49,723 nucleotides of DNA, from NCBI GenBank assembly GCA_903835655.1, contig CAILNT010000029.1, positions 1 to 49,723 of the forward strand. Reading direction: 5' to 3'. Positions 9,207 through 19,133 of this stretch are shown one piece after another; positions within the stretch are counted from its first letter, which is position 1; every line of letters begins with the position of its first letter. The stretch comes from an uncultured Pseudomonadota bacterium (GTDB lineage Bacteria > Pseudomonadota > Gammaproteobacteria > Burkholderiales > Thiobacillaceae). Position numbers and translations under genes: made by a program. The notes under the pieces were generated by a model. It had not been told where the DNA came from. It searched no databases and was given only the letters and a program-made list of their open reading frames with translations.

Positions 9207-11086
9207 GTCTCTGCCTCCATGGACAGATGCGCCCCGGCGTCGTCGCGACCGGTCATACGGCGCGCCGCGGCAAGGGCGCCGTCGAGATCGAAGGCTGGCT
9301 CGAAGACCAGCGATTTCAGGCGTCGTTGATAGCTGGGTCGGAAGCGTTTCAAGGTATCCAGTGTGGGATTGCAAGCCGTGTGGCCCAGGCCACAGTGTGC
9401 GGACTGGTTCAGCACGCGGTCCAGCCTCTCGATCTCGGCGAGGTCATGGAGCGTGCCATGGCCGGCGGCGATCTTGTCCATGGTCGCGCGCAAGATCGCG
9501 GTGCCGACCCGACAGGGCGTGCAAAAGCCGCAGCTCTCGTGGGCGAAGAAATGGGCGAAGTTGCGCGCCACCTCGAACATGTCCCGCGAAGTATCGAACA
9601 CCGTGAAGGCACCGGCGGTGGCGAGATCCTCGAATGCGATGCGGCGTCCAAACTCGGGGGCCGCGATGCACACGCCCGAGGGGCCGCTGATCTGCACCGC
9701 CAGGGTCTCGCCCGCGCCGCAGTCGGCGAGCACCTGGCTCACCGCCACGCCGAAGGGGTATTCGTAGATGCCGGGCCGAGCGCAATCGCCCGATATCGAC
9801 AGCACCTTGGTTCCTGCCGATTTCGCCGTGCCGATGCTCCGGTACCAGTCGCCGCCGTGCGCGGCCACCAGCGCGGCGGCACAGAAGGTCTCGACGTTGT
9901 TCACCGTGGTCGGGCATTGCAGGTAACCGTGCGTGACCGGATAAGGCGGGCGATTGCGCGGTACGCCGCGCTTGCCTTCCAACGATTCGATCAGTGCCGA
10001 CTCCTCGCCGCAGACGTAGGCACCGGCACCCAGATGGATTTCGATGTCGAAGTCGAAACCCGCCAGGCCCAGGATGTCGCGGCCCAGCAAGCCGGCGCTG
10101 CGGCGACGCGCCAGAACTTCGTTCAGCGGCTCCAGCAGGTGGCGATATTCTCCGCGCAAGTAGAGGAAGCCATGGGTGCTTCCACCGCCCCTCCCACCCC
10201 CGCCTATGACATAAGCGCATAGCGTCATGCCATCGAACAGCAGATCGGCCTGGGTGGAGAGTAGCACGCGATCCTTGAAGGTGCCGGGTTCGCCCTCGTC
10301 GGCGTTGCACACCACGTAGCGCTGCTCACAGGAAGCGTTGCGGCAGGCCTCCCATTTCATGCCCGTGGTAAAGCCGGCGCCACCTCGGCCGCGCAGGTTG
10401 GAGCGCTTGATTTCTTCCAGCAAGTCCATGGACCCATGTTCCGCCGCCGGGAGGCCTTCGCGCCAGGAACGGGCATTGGCCGCGGACTCCGCCGCCTCGC
10501 CCAGAGGGGGGGCGGCGAATAGAGCGGCGCGGAGGGCATCACCGGGTTGCAGAAGGTTGCCGATCAGAATGTCGGCGCGTCGGATGTTGTTCTCCATCGC
10601 GAACAGCTCGCGTGGCCATTGTTCGACCGGCGTCTGCGCCAGAACCAACTCGGCGATCATGTCGAGGCGTTCGCGCGTCAGGGACGGGATCGCCCAGCCA
10701 TTGACCAGCAGGGCCGGGCCTTGATCGCATAAGCCGGTGCAGGAAGTGGTCTCCACATAAGCCAGACCATCCTCGGAAATGCGCCCGCGCTCCACCCACA
10801 GCTTCTCGCACAAGTAGGTGATCAAGGCCTGGTTGCCCAGCATGCGATCGGTGATGTTGTCGGAGAACAGCAGGCGGTAACGGCAAGGCGCATCGCTGTA
10901 AAGGAAACTGTAGAAACCCACCACACCCTCCACCCGCGCCCGCGGCAGGCCCAGCGCAGAGGCCAGAGCGGTGATGGTTTCTGGTGCGATCCAGGAAAAC
11001 GCTTCCTGCACATCGCACAGGATTTGCAGCAAGCGAGTGGGCTCGAACTGGTGCCGGGCAAGTATGGTTTGCAACGTTTGGGTCAT
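9203..11086 (-). CDS. hoxF: NAD-reducing hydrogenase diaphorase subunit HoxF
   Basis: FMN- and NAD-binding diaphorase of a soluble hydrogenase. The 627 residues carry an N-terminal HoxE/NuoE-like domain (1-150). There only the second cysteine pair (SCTGLC) survives, as in the Ralstonia HoxF I recall. The NuoF-like part follows with GRGGAGF, NADEGEPGTFKDR (FMN), GAGAYVCGEESALIESLEGK (NADH) and the [4Fe-4S] motif ESCGFCTPCRVG. The start ATG 11086 has AGGGAG 6 nt upstream. It is first gene of hoxFUY; a dyad TATTG-AGC-CAATA at 11186-11198 lies in the gap to the divergent methyltransferase gene and might be an operator. Confidence 0.93.
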   Translation of the reverse strand: MTQTLQTILARHQFEPTRLLQILCDVQEAFSWIAPETITALASALGLPRARVEGVVGFYSFLYSDAPCRYRLLFSDNITDRMLGNQALITYLCEKLWVERGRISEDGLAYVETTSCTGLCDQGPALLVNGWAIPSLTRERLDMIAELVLAQTPVEQWPRELFAMENNIRRADILIGNLLQPGDALRAALFAAPPLGEAAESAANARSWREGLPAAEHGSMDLLEEIKRSNLRGRGGAGFTTGMKWEACRNASCEQRYVVCNADEGEPGTFKDRVLLSTQADLLFDGMTLCAYVIGGGGRGGGSTHGFLYLRGEYRHLLEPLNEVLARRRSAGLLGRDILGLAGFDFDIEIHLGAGAYVCGEESALIESLEGKRGVPRNRPPYPVTHGYLQCPTTVNNVETFCAAALVAAHGGDWYRSIGTAKSAGTKVLSISGDCARPGIYEYPFGVAVSQVLADCGAGETLAVQISGPSGVCIAAPEFGRRIAFEDLATAGAFTVFDTSRDMFEVARNFAHFFAHESCGFCTPCRVGTAILRATMDKIAAGHGTLHDLAEIERLDRVLNQSAHCGLGHTACNPTLDTLKRFRPSYQRRLKSLVFEPAFDLDGALAAARRMTGRDDAGAHLSMEAET

Positions 11087-11185
11087 CGTTTTCTCCCTAC
11101 GTGGGCTTCAGCGTAGCGCATTCTCGAAGGAGGGGTGTGATTGCATGCATATTTCTCGAAAAAACACTTGTCTGCGAGGCAACAT

Positions 11186-11198
11186 TATTGAGCCAATA
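11186..11198. promoter_or_regulatory. Perfect 13-bp dyad between hoxF and a methyltransferase gene
   Basis: TATTG, AGC, CAATA forms a perfect 5-bp inverted repeat 100 bp upstream of hoxF and 62 bp upstream of the plus-strand gene. It sits in the only AT-rich patch of this divergent region. I do not recognise the regulator. No sigma-54 consensus of the kind used by Ralstonia hox genes was seen. Confidence 0.3.
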
Positions 11199-11259
11199 TC
11201 CGTTTCCCGGGCGACTTGCAGGGCTGATAATCGGCGCACTTCCAACTCGCACGACTCCG

Positions 11260-11895
11260 ATGACCGATTTTGACAGCAAGGCCCGCGCCTGGGATAGCAA
11301 CCCTGTATTCCAGGAGCGCGCCGACCGGATCGCCGCCGCCATCCGGGCGGCCATTCCCCTGAACCCGAACATGCGTGCGCTCGATTACGGCTGCGGCACG
11401 GGCCTGCTCAGCTTTCCGCTCAAGGATGTGCTCGGCCACATCACCCTCAAGGACAGTTCCGCAGGCATGCTGGAAGTGCTGCGCGAAAAGGTCGTGGCTC
11501 AAGGCATAGGCAACATGACGGTGCGCCAAGCCGATCTGACCAGCCAAGTCGCTGCCGATCCCGTCCGCGGGTCAGACGACAAAGACCGCTACGACCTGAT
11601 CTATACGTCGATGGTGCTGCATCACATTCCGGATACTGCGGGGATACTGGCTCGTTTCCATGCGCTGCTGAACCCCGGCTGGCTTTGTGTGGCCGATCTG
11701 GACCGCGAGGACGGCTCCTTTCACGGCATCGAGGTGGACGTGATCCATGGCTTCGAGCGCGAGTTCTTGCAGCGCCTGGCCGAGTCGGCGGGATTTACCG
11801 ATGTGCGCTTCGACACGGTATTCTCGATCCGCAAGGAAACCGAGGCGGGCGCGCGCGACTACCCGGTGTTTCTCATGGTGGCGCGCAAGCCGTGA
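11260..11895 (+). CDS. Class I SAM-dependent methyltransferase
   Basis: A 211-residue protein with methyltransferase motif I LDYGCGTGLLSFPL (about 42-55), a post-I acidic loop, DRYDLIYTSMVLHHIPD (motif IV region) and ADLDREDGSFH. The layout resembles small-molecule or quinone/arsenite-type methyltransferases, and the substrate cannot be told. The start ATG 11260 gives MTDFDSKARAWDSNPVFQER, a typical beginning for this group; longer upstream codons run through the AT-rich promoter gap and were rejected. It overlaps msrB by 4 bp. Confidence 0.85.
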   Translation: MTDFDSKARAWDSNPVFQERADRIAAAIRAAIPLNPNMRALDYGCGTGLLSFPLKDVLGHITLKDSSAGMLEVLREKVVAQGIGNMTVRQADLTSQVAADPVRGSDDKDRYDLIYTSMVLHHIPDTAGILARFHALLNPGWLCVADLDREDGSFHGIEVDVIHGFEREFLQRLAESAGFTDVRFDTVFSIRKETEAGARDYPVFLMVARKP

Positions 11896-12320
11896 GCCAC
11901 GAGTATTCCGCATCCGGCCACGATCTCACCCCGCCCAGCCCGGCAGAAAAAGCCGCTCTCTCCGCCGGACTGACCGAGGAAGAACGCCGGATTATCCTGA
12001 ATCAGGGCACGGAGCCACCATTCTGCGGCGGGTTTCTGGAAAACAAGGGTACCGGGGTCTACCGCTGCCGCCTGTGCGGCTTGCCCTTGTTCCACGCCAG
12101 CGACAAGTTCGAATCCGGCAGCGGTTGGCCCAGCTTCACCCATCCCATCGACCCGGCCCACGTGCGCGAACTGCGCGATGACAGTCACGGCATGGTCCGC
12201 AGGGAAATTCGCTGCGCCCGCTGCGACGGTCACTTGGGCCACGTCTTCGACGATGGCCCGCTTCCGGGCGGACAGCGCTATTGCCTGAACTCGATGTCGC
12301 TGACGTTCAAACCTGACTAG
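11892..12320 (+). CDS. msrB: Peptide-methionine (R)-S-oxide reductase MsrB
   Basis: Repairs methionine-R-sulfoxide in proteins. In 142 residues it has two zinc CxxC pairs (CRLCG and CARCDGHLGHVFDDGP) and the catalytic cysteine in RYCLNSMSLTF; FESGSGWPSF is the family signature. GTG 11892 was chosen as start because it forms the GTGA overlap with the stop of the upstream methyltransferase. There is no signal peptide, so it acts in the cytoplasm. Confidence 0.94.
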   Translation: MSHEYSASGHDLTPPSPAEKAALSAGLTEEERRIILNQGTEPPFCGGFLENKGTGVYRCRLCGLPLFHASDKFESGSGWPSFTHPIDPAHVRELRDDSHGMVRREIRCARCDGHLGHVFDDGPLPGGQRYCLNSMSLTFKPD

Positions 12321-12346
12321 CGGGCATGGCAAGCATGCCGCCCGCT
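12319..12346. terminator. Stem-loop after msrB
   Basis: AGCGGGCATG, a 5-nt loop and CATGCCGCCCGCT pair with one small bulge directly at the msrB stop codon. There is no T run, so intrinsic termination is only possible. The rest of the 295-bp gap to the next gene holds a second hairpin (CTCTCC, CGAA, AGGAGAG near 12450) and no credible gene. Confidence 0.4.
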
Positions 12347-12615
12347 GATGATGAACGTCTGGCCATGCCCGTTTCCCTCACGGATGGAACTACCAGCCAA
12401 CCGACCAGGCAGCCAGAATACGTCGGCCAAGTCTCTGGCTGCCCCAACCACTCTCCCGAAAGGAGAGGGGGAGCTTTGTGTGTCGCTTTGTGACGTACAC
12501 ACCAACGGTCGCGGCGGAACGTCGCGCCTGAGGGAGTGAAGCCTGTCGGTCTTCAGTTTTTCGCCAGACTGCCGTTATTCATGTCAGGCACCGAGCTGAA
12601 TTGAAGGAGGTCGCC

Positions 12616-12816
12616 ATGAGCATCTATGAAACAGTCATTCGCCACATCGATCAAGGCAACACCTACTCCTGGGATTTGACCGCCCTGCTAGGTCTGGGCG
12701 TCGCCGTCTCCGCGCCCTTGCGCGAGAAGCTTCTGCTGGGAAAAACCACCGCGGAAGAAGGCGCGCTGGTGATCTCGGCCTACACCCGAGACCTGCTGGA
12801 CCACTGGCGCGACTAA
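12616..12816 (+). CDS. Small hypothetical protein, 66 residues
   Basis: Starts MSIYETVIRHIDQGNTYSW after a near-perfect Shine-Dalgarno AAGGAGG 5 nt upstream, and ends LLDHWRD. Composition is that of a soluble helical protein with a Leu/Ala/Gly-rich middle (LTALLGLGVAVSAPL). The strong ribosome binding site and good codon use support a real gene. No family is recognised. A hairpin at 12827-12851 follows the stop. Confidence 0.65.
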   Translation: MSIYETVIRHIDQGNTYSWDLTALLGLGVAVSAPLREKLLLGKTTAEEGALVISAYTRDLLDHWRD

Positions 12817-12826
12817 GCGTCGTGTA

Positions 12827-12851
12827 CAGACCAAGCGCTTCGTTTGGTCTG
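12827..12851. terminator. Hairpin after the 66-residue gene
   Basis: CAGACCAA pairs perfectly with TTGGTCTG across a 9-nt loop, 10 bp past the stop. No T tract follows, so termination strength is uncertain. Confidence 0.4.
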
Positions 12852-12970
12852 AGGCAGCGGTGCAACAATGCGGCGTAAAGCTGCCTCGTCGGAACGGTCC
12901 GAACTGATTCTTTAATGTCGGCGTGCAATATTAGCGGTAACTGATATTCAGCCGTCTCCGGAGAACCCGC

Positions 12971-13324
12971 ATGAAACCGTACCCGATATTGATCGTTGCC
13001 CTGCTGAGCGCACAGGCCCAGGCCCATCCCTGCACCAACCCGGTCGAGGACAGCGTCGTCAGGCAGGATATCCACTCCCTGTACTCGCTGGGGCAGCAGT
13101 ACCGCATGACCGGGAAGTCCGTCGCCGACGCGTGGCACAGGGAATCTGCGGCGAAACAGGAAGGCAACCTCGTGGCCATGGCCTGGGCCACGGAACAATT
13201 GGCCCTCTACCGTTTTCAACTCAGTGCCATCAAGACCGCGTTGAGCAGCGCCAAGACCAAGCTCTCCGCGGACATCGAGATCGCGGCGAGGGCCCCCTGC
13301 CCGGCGGATAGTATCGCGGACTGA
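12971..13324 (+). CDS. Exported hypothetical protein, 117 residues
   Basis: Has a signal peptide (MKPYPILIVALLSAQAQA, cleavage before HPC) and a GGAGA ribosome binding site 6 nt upstream. The mature 99 residues are helical and hydrophilic, with one cysteine near each end (HPC; APCPADS) that could form a disulfide in the periplasm. No family is recognised. It is convergent with the cytochrome c4 gene, which ends 28 bp away. Confidence 0.65.
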   Translation: MKPYPILIVALLSAQAQAHPCTNPVEDSVVRQDIHSLYSLGQQYRMTGKSVADAWHRESAAKQEGNLVAMAWATEQLALYRFQLSAIKTALSSAKTKLSADIEIAARAPCPADSIAD

Positions 13325-13352
13325 GTTCGCGCCCCGACCCCGCTGGCCGTAG

Positions 13353-13976
13353 CTACTTCAAACTGGCCAGGTACTGGGCGACGGCCTCGGCCTCCTGGCT
13401 CGTCAAACGCTCTCCGACGACGCGCATCGCCTTGACGCCGTTCTTGCGCCCATGCGTGGCGTAGAGTTTGATCTGATCCAGGGTGTACTCCACGTTCTGG
13501 GCGGCGATCCTGGGAAATTTGCTGGAGCCGGCGCCGTTTTCGTCGTGACAGCCGTCACAGGAAGGCACGCCGCTACCGGGGTTGCCTTCCAGGTAGACTT
13601 TTTTTCCGACCGCCAGCAGTTCCGGCTTGGTGACCTCACCGGGAGCGGGTTTCTGGGCGGAGAAGTAGAGTGCCAGGTTGGCCAGATCCGATTCGGAGAG
13701 GCGTGCGAGAAAAGGCGCCATGATTTCGCTTTTCCTGCGCTCCGCCTTGAAGTCCTTCATTTCCAGGAACAGGTACTCGGGCGCCTGCCCGGCCAGCCTG
13801 GGAAAGTTGGGCACCAGGCTGTTGCCGTCCTGACCATGGCAGGCCGCGCAGGCCTCGGTCACGACAGACACCGCCTTGGCCGGGTCGCCCTTGATTCTTC
13901 CCGCAGCCCCCGCCGAGGCGACGCCGCCAGCCAGCATGGCCCAAGCCAGCATACGGATAGGTCGTTTGTGTCTCAT
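13353..13976 (-). CDS. Dihaem cytochrome c4
   Basis: Periplasmic electron carrier with two class I haem domains, feeding terminal oxidases. It has 207 residues with a signal peptide ending about AGAAG, a first haem motif CAACH followed by GQDGNS and a second CDGCH followed by DENGAGSS, each with a later axial methionine (IMAPF; VKAMRVV). The start 13976 (MRHKRPIRM) has GGGAG at proper distance; a GTG at 13988 is less likely. An FNR/Anr-like box at 14057-14070 lies 81-94 bp upstream, which suggests induction at low oxygen. Confidence 0.9.
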   Translation of the reverse strand: MRHKRPIRMLAWAMLAGGVASAGAAGRIKGDPAKAVSVVTEACAACHGQDGNSLVPNFPRLAGQAPEYLFLEMKDFKAERRKSEIMAPFLARLSESDLANLALYFSAQKPAPGEVTKPELLAVGKKVYLEGNPGSGVPSCDGCHDENGAGSSKFPRIAAQNVEYTLDQIKLYATHGRKNGVKAMRVVGERLTSQEAEAVAQYLASLK

Positions 13977-14056
13977 GAGCACTCCCACGGAAATCTGTTT
14001 TGTGAGCGAACTTTACACAGACTTTACGCGGGATCGGACTGCGCCCTGATTTCTGT

Positions 14057-14070
14057 TTGATCGAGGTCAA
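14057..14070. promoter_or_regulatory. FNR/Anr-like box upstream of cytochrome c4
   Basis: TTGAT, CGAG, GTCAA matches the FNR consensus TTGAT-N4-ATCAA at 9 of 10 defined positions. It lies upstream of the minus-strand cytochrome gene; a possible -10 TAAAGT on minus is at 14026-14021. No other gene starts nearby. Confidence 0.5.
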
Positions 14071-14120
14071 GGTTGCCAGGAAGACTCGGCCGGCCCATCC
14101 CGTCGCGGCGCCTGGAACTC

Positions 14121-14140
14121 CCCCCGCCTTGAAACGGGGG
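14121..14140 (-). terminator. GC hairpin after the malic enzyme gene
   Basis: CCCCCG and CGGGGG pair across an 8-nt loop about 50 bp past the malic enzyme stop codon. No T run follows on minus, so it is at best a weak or Rho-assisted terminator. Confidence 0.3.
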
Positions 14141-14187
14141 CCACACCGGTTCACGTGGGGTTTGCGAGGCGACTGTGGCCATACAGG

Positions 14188-15381
<1,194 letters not shown>

Positions 15382-15795
15382 GTGGTCTCCCGAGTGCGAT
15401 ATGGCGAGCCCGGGATAGTAGCGTGAACGTCGATCGCGAGCTTGATCCGACATTCCCTGAACCCGAATTCCTCGGTAGGCCGTTTTTTACCCCCTTGGGG
15501 TGCTATGAATGTCGAGGTTTGCGATTGCGCTCACCATTCGGCTGAATCCGCGCACGAAGGCGGCCGAGAAGGGCGCCCGGATGGGTGAGATGAGGGAGAA
15601 TCTCACCCGTTTCCAATATGAGAAAACCAGCCGCTTCGTCGAAGGGTTTCACCCAGCTGTTCGAGTTCTTGCCGAGGGCCGTGATCGGCACCGTCGCGTT
15701 GCTGTAACTACCCATATTCGAACAGGTCGGGAGCCTCGAATGAACCTTCACACCGACTCCAACGACACGCAGGCAGGGATGCCTGCGCTACCCCC
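15382..15795. other. 414-bp gap with repeats, no confident gene
   Basis: Contains a hairpin GGGTGAGAT/ATCTCACCC at 15583-15608, the first copy of a dispersed element (15505-15555) and a small inverted motif around GCAGGGATGCCTGC (15774-15787). A minus-strand frame of 82 codons (15751-15503) has a protein-like middle (SYSNATVPITALGKNS) but begins without a ribosome binding site and runs through the hairpin and the repeat. It may be a gene remnant. Confidence 0.5.
15505..15555. repeat. Dispersed element X, copy 1
   Basis: Shares ATG-A--T-GAGGTTTGCG, then CGCTCACC, GG-TGAA-CCGC with 21802-21860. The two copies differ by a 6-bp insertion. Each has a small hairpin in the same place but with different bases (ATTC-GGCT-GAAT here, ACCC-TCT-GGGT in copy 2). 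Confidence 0.65.
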
Positions 15796-17451
15796 ATGAC
15801 CCTCACCTCCGATCTCATCCGCCAGGCGCGGGACCAGGCTACCGCCCACGGCGAGGCGCCCCTGCTTGCGTTGGAGCGCCTGTCCGGTCTGGACGGCCGC
15901 GCCTTCCTGCGCGAGTTGGCCGACGCCTTCGCATTTCCTGCACTGGACATGGCCCGCCTGCGCGACATGGCGCCCGCCTTCGACCTGTTGCCGTTCGCGC
16001 AATCTCTGGCACGCGAATGCGTCGCCTGCCGCGACGTCTCTGGCTGCCTCTGGTTCGTGTTCGCCGATCCCCTGAAGCCCGAATTGCTGGAGTGGGCGGA
16101 ACGCCGCCTCAACTTTGCCTTTCAGCCAGCCCTGGCGCGACGCGAGGACATCCTGGCCTGGCTGCATCGCCTGGAAGTGAACCTCAATGCCATGGATGGG
16201 GCGATGGGAGAAGCCGCCAGCGGCGGCAACGACGGCCGTGCAGAAGAACTCTCCTTGCAGGCCATCGGCGCCGATGCTTCGCCGGTGGTCAAGCTGGTGC
16301 ATTCCACACTGTACGATGCTCTCTCCAGCGGCGCCTCCGACATCCACCTGGAAAACGATGCCCAGGGCCTCACCATCAAGTACCGCATCGACGGCGTGTT
16401 GAACCGCATCGCCCAGCCGGCCGGGCGAGAGATGGCGGAACAGGTGATCTCGCGGGTGAAGGTGATGGCCGAACTGGACATCGCCGAACGGCGCATTCCC
16501 CAGGACGGCCGCTTCAAGGTTCGGCTCCGCGGGCGCGAGGTGGACATCCGCGTGTCCATCATACCTGGCGTGTTCGGCGAGGATGCGGTGCTGCGCGCGC
16601 TCGACCGGCAGCAGCTCGACGACACCCTTTCCGGCATCACCCTGGAGCGTCTCGGTTTCGAGGGCGCAACCCTGGAAGCCATCCGCCGCCTGGCGCGCGA
16701 GCCCTATGGCATGTTCCTGGTCACCGGCCCCACCGGCTCCGGCAAGACCACCACCTTGTATGCCGCGCTATCCGAGATCAACACCGGGCGCGACAAGATC
16801 ATCACCATCGAGGACCCGGTGGAATACCAGCTGTCCGGCGTGCTGCAGATTCCGGTCAACGAGAAGAAAGGCCTCACCTTCGCCCGTGGCCTGCGCTCCA
16901 TCCTGCGCCACGACCCGGACAAGATCATGGTCGGCGAAATCCGCGATCCGGAGACCGCACAGATCGCCGTCCAGTCGGCGCTGACCGGCCACCTGGTGTT
17001 CACCACGGTGCATGCCAACAGCGTGTTCGACGTGATCGGCCGCTTCACCCACATGGGCGTGGAGCCCAACAGCCTGGTGTCCGCCTTGAATGGGGTGCTG
17101 GCGCAACGCCTGGTGCGGGTCAACTGCCTGGAATGCAGCACCCAGACACAGCCGGATGCGGCACTTCTGGTCCTCTCCGGCATTGATGACGCAAGCGCTT
17201 ACGATTTCCGGGCAGGGCGGGGTTGCGCCCAGTGCCGCGGCAGCGGCTACAAGGGCCGCCGCGCCATCGCCGAGCTGATGCGATTGAACGACGAACTGCG
17301 CGAACTCATCGTCGCCCGCGCGCCCATCCGCAGCCTCAAGGAAGCCGCCAGCCGCGCCGGCGTGCGCCCCTTGCGCCGCGCAGCCCTCGATCTGGTGCGG
17401 CGGGGGTTCACCACGCTGGAGGAAGCGAACCGTGTCACCTTCGTCGATTGA
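15796..17451 (+). CDS. Type II secretion/type IV pilus assembly ATPase (GspE/PilB type)
   Basis: Hexameric ATPase powering pilus or pseudopilus assembly at the inner membrane. The 551 residues have an N-terminal MshEN-like domain (about 1-130), then Walker A GPTGSGKTTTLY (about 313-324), the Asp box IEDPVEYQ, Walker B IMVGEIRDPETA, the His box TGHLVFTTVHAN and a zinc-binding CLEC...CAQC pair near the C-terminus, as in GspE/PilB. ATG 15796 lacks an obvious ribosome binding site. No gspF, gspG or other pilus gene is adjacent, so it must work with a partner set elsewhere. Confidence 0.85.
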   Translation: MTLTSDLIRQARDQATAHGEAPLLALERLSGLDGRAFLRELADAFAFPALDMARLRDMAPAFDLLPFAQSLARECVACRDVSGCLWFVFADPLKPELLEWAERRLNFAFQPALARREDILAWLHRLEVNLNAMDGAMGEAASGGNDGRAEELSLQAIGADASPVVKLVHSTLYDALSSGASDIHLENDAQGLTIKYRIDGVLNRIAQPAGREMAEQVISRVKVMAELDIAERRIPQDGRFKVRLRGREVDIRVSIIPGVFGEDAVLRALDRQQLDDTLSGITLERLGFEGATLEAIRRLAREPYGMFLVTGPTGSGKTTTLYAALSEINTGRDKIITIEDPVEYQLSGVLQIPVNEKKGLTFARGLRSILRHDPDKIMVGEIRDPETAQIAVQSALTGHLVFTTVHANSVFDVIGRFTHMGVEPNSLVSALNGVLAQRLVRVNCLECSTQTQPDAALLVLSGIDDASAYDFRAGRGCAQCRGSGYKGRRAIAELMRLNDELRELIVARAPIRSLKEAASRAGVRPLRRAALDLVRRGFTTLEEANRVTFVD

Positions 17452-17480
17452 GTCTGCGGAGCGGCTAGCCCGATCGTCTC

Positions 17481-19103
17481 CTAGACCTTGAACCCCGCCA
17501 TCAGCTCGTTCAGGCGACGCGCCAGGTCGGAAACCTGACCCGCGTTCTGGCTGGTCTGGCGGCTGGCGCCGGAGTTGGTTTCCGTCATCTGTGCGATGTG
17601 TTCCACGCGCGTGGCCACCGCCCTGGCGGCCGCGCTCTGTTCGGAGAGGGAGCGCTGGATTTCTCCGACCGAACGCACCACTTCGCCGGTGCGCTGCTCG
17701 ATCTGCTCGATGGCAACGCCTGCCCGGCGCGCCAGTTCCTCGCCCTGGTTGGCGCGGGCCACACCGGCCTCCATGGCATCCACGGCGCGGCTCGTGCCGC
17801 TCTGGATGCGCTGGATCATGTCGCCGATCTGCTGGGTCGAAGCGGAGGTGCGCTCCGCCAGCTTTCTCACCTCGTCCGCCACCACCGCGAAGCCGCGTCC
17901 CTGTTCTCCCGCGCGGGCCGCCTCGATGGCCGCATTCAGGGCGAGCAGGTTGGTCTGGTCGGCGATTTCCTTGATGACGTTGACGATGCTGGTGATCTCC
18001 GCCGAGAGGTTGCCCAGATCGGCGACGATGGCGGAGGATTGCCTGGCTCCCTCGGCGATGGCCGCCATCTCGCTGGCGGCGTTTCGGGTAATCTCGCGGC
18101 CCTCGCGCGAGGCGGTTCCGGAACGTTCCGCCAGATCATGGGACTCGGTGGCATGACCGTGTGCCTGATCGATGGAAACCGAGAGCTGTTCCATCGATGC
18201 GGCCATACCGGAGGCGGATTCCGCCTGTTTGTGACTGGCCGTGGCGACCTTGTCGCTAGCACCCGCCAACTGTCCTGACATGGTTTCCAGCGAGCCGGCG
18301 CCATCGCGCACCTGGGCTACGACCTCGCGCAAGTGGGTCTGCATGCTTGCCAGGCCGCGCAGCAGGATACTGATCTCATCACGGCCATCGGCATGGATGT
18401 CATGGCTGAGGTCGAAGCGCGAAATCTCTTCGACCGCAGAGCTGGCGTTGTCGATCTGCTGACCGAAACGGTGCTGCAAGAACCAGTGGGCGAACCCGAT
18501 CAGCACCAGCACGGCCAGGACGAGCAAGGTCACCGTCCAGGTCAGTTGCTGCGCGCTTCGATCGGCGGCTTCGAAGGCTGTCCGCGCCGTGCCCTGGTAG
18601 TAGGGCACGAATTTCTCCAGCGGCTTGACCACTTGACCGTGCACCAGGGGCCACTCGTCCTCCAGGATGCTCTTCACCGTGGGCATGTCATCCTTCTGAT
18701 AGGCACCTAGCAATTTGTCCATGAGTGCCGTCAGCCCCTGCATGCCCTTGTCGATCTTCTCCAGGCCCTTTTTTTCCTCGTCGGGTAGCGCTTGCGCGGC
18801 GGCCAGGCTACGGAATTTCGCCCATTCTCCCGGCAAGCTCGCCTGCACCTCTTTGAGCTGATTCGCCGAGCCCACCGTGGGCAACTGGCCCAGCGCCACG
18901 CCGGCGATGCGAAAGCGTACTTCCTTCACCTGTTGCTCGACGGACTGGAGCAGGATCAGCGGTTGCACCGCCTGCGTGTTGACTTCGCTCAGGCGATCGG
19001 CACCGCTGCGGGCGGCATGGACCGCCATGCCTCCGAGGGCGACGATGCTGGCCAGGGTTACAGTGGCCATCAGCAGCAACAGGCCGCGCAAGGTATGGAA
19101 CAT
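17481..19103 (-). CDS. Methyl-accepting chemotaxis protein
   Basis: A 540-residue transmembrane chemoreceptor. TM1 is at about 7-29, a periplasmic four-helix-bundle domain at about 30-185, TM2 at about 188-208 ([17 protein letters not shown]), HAMP at about 210-265 and the cytoplasmic signalling helix pair after that, with the conserved tip [21 protein letters not shown] and [18 protein letters not shown] that contacts CheA/CheW. Starts at 19103 with GGAG 5 nt upstream. It lies 30 bp after the periplasmic rhodanese gene on the same strand, so both may share a transcript. No che genes are nearby. Confidence 0.93.
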   Translation of the reverse strand: MFHTLRGLLLLMATVTLASIVALGGMAVHAARSGADRLSEVNTQAVQPLILLQSVEQQVKEVRFRIAGVALGQLPTVGSANQLKEVQASLPGEWAKFRSLAAAQALPDEEKKGLEKIDKGMQGLTALMDKLLGAYQKDDMPTVKSILEDEWPLVHGQVVKPLEKFVPYYQGTARTAFEAADRSAQQLTWTVTLLVLAVLVLIGFAHWFLQHRFGQQIDNASSAVEEISRFDLSHDIHADGRDEISILLRGLASMQTHLREVVAQVRDGAGSLETMSGQLAGASDKVATASHKQAESASGMAASMEQLSVSIDQAHGHATESHDLAERSGTASREGREITRNAASEMAAIAEGARQSSAIVADLGNLSAEITSIVNVIKEIADQTNLLALNAAIEAARAGEQGRGFAVVADEVRKLAERTSASTQQIGDMIQRIQSGTSRAVDAMEAGVARANQGEELARRAGVAIEQIEQRTGEVVRSVGEIQRSLSEQSAAARAVATRVEHIAQMTETNSGASRQTSQNAGQVSDLARRLNELMAGFKV

Positions 19104-19133
19104 GAGGACTCCTGCTCTATCGTACTGGATGAC

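Noticed and set aside
9227-10222. 331-codon plus-strand ORF
   Set aside because: Antisense of hoxF, which has full domain support.
15503-15751. 82-codon minus-strand ORF with a protein-like middle
   Set aside because: No ribosome binding site; it runs through a hairpin and a dispersed repeat; kept only as a possible remnant.
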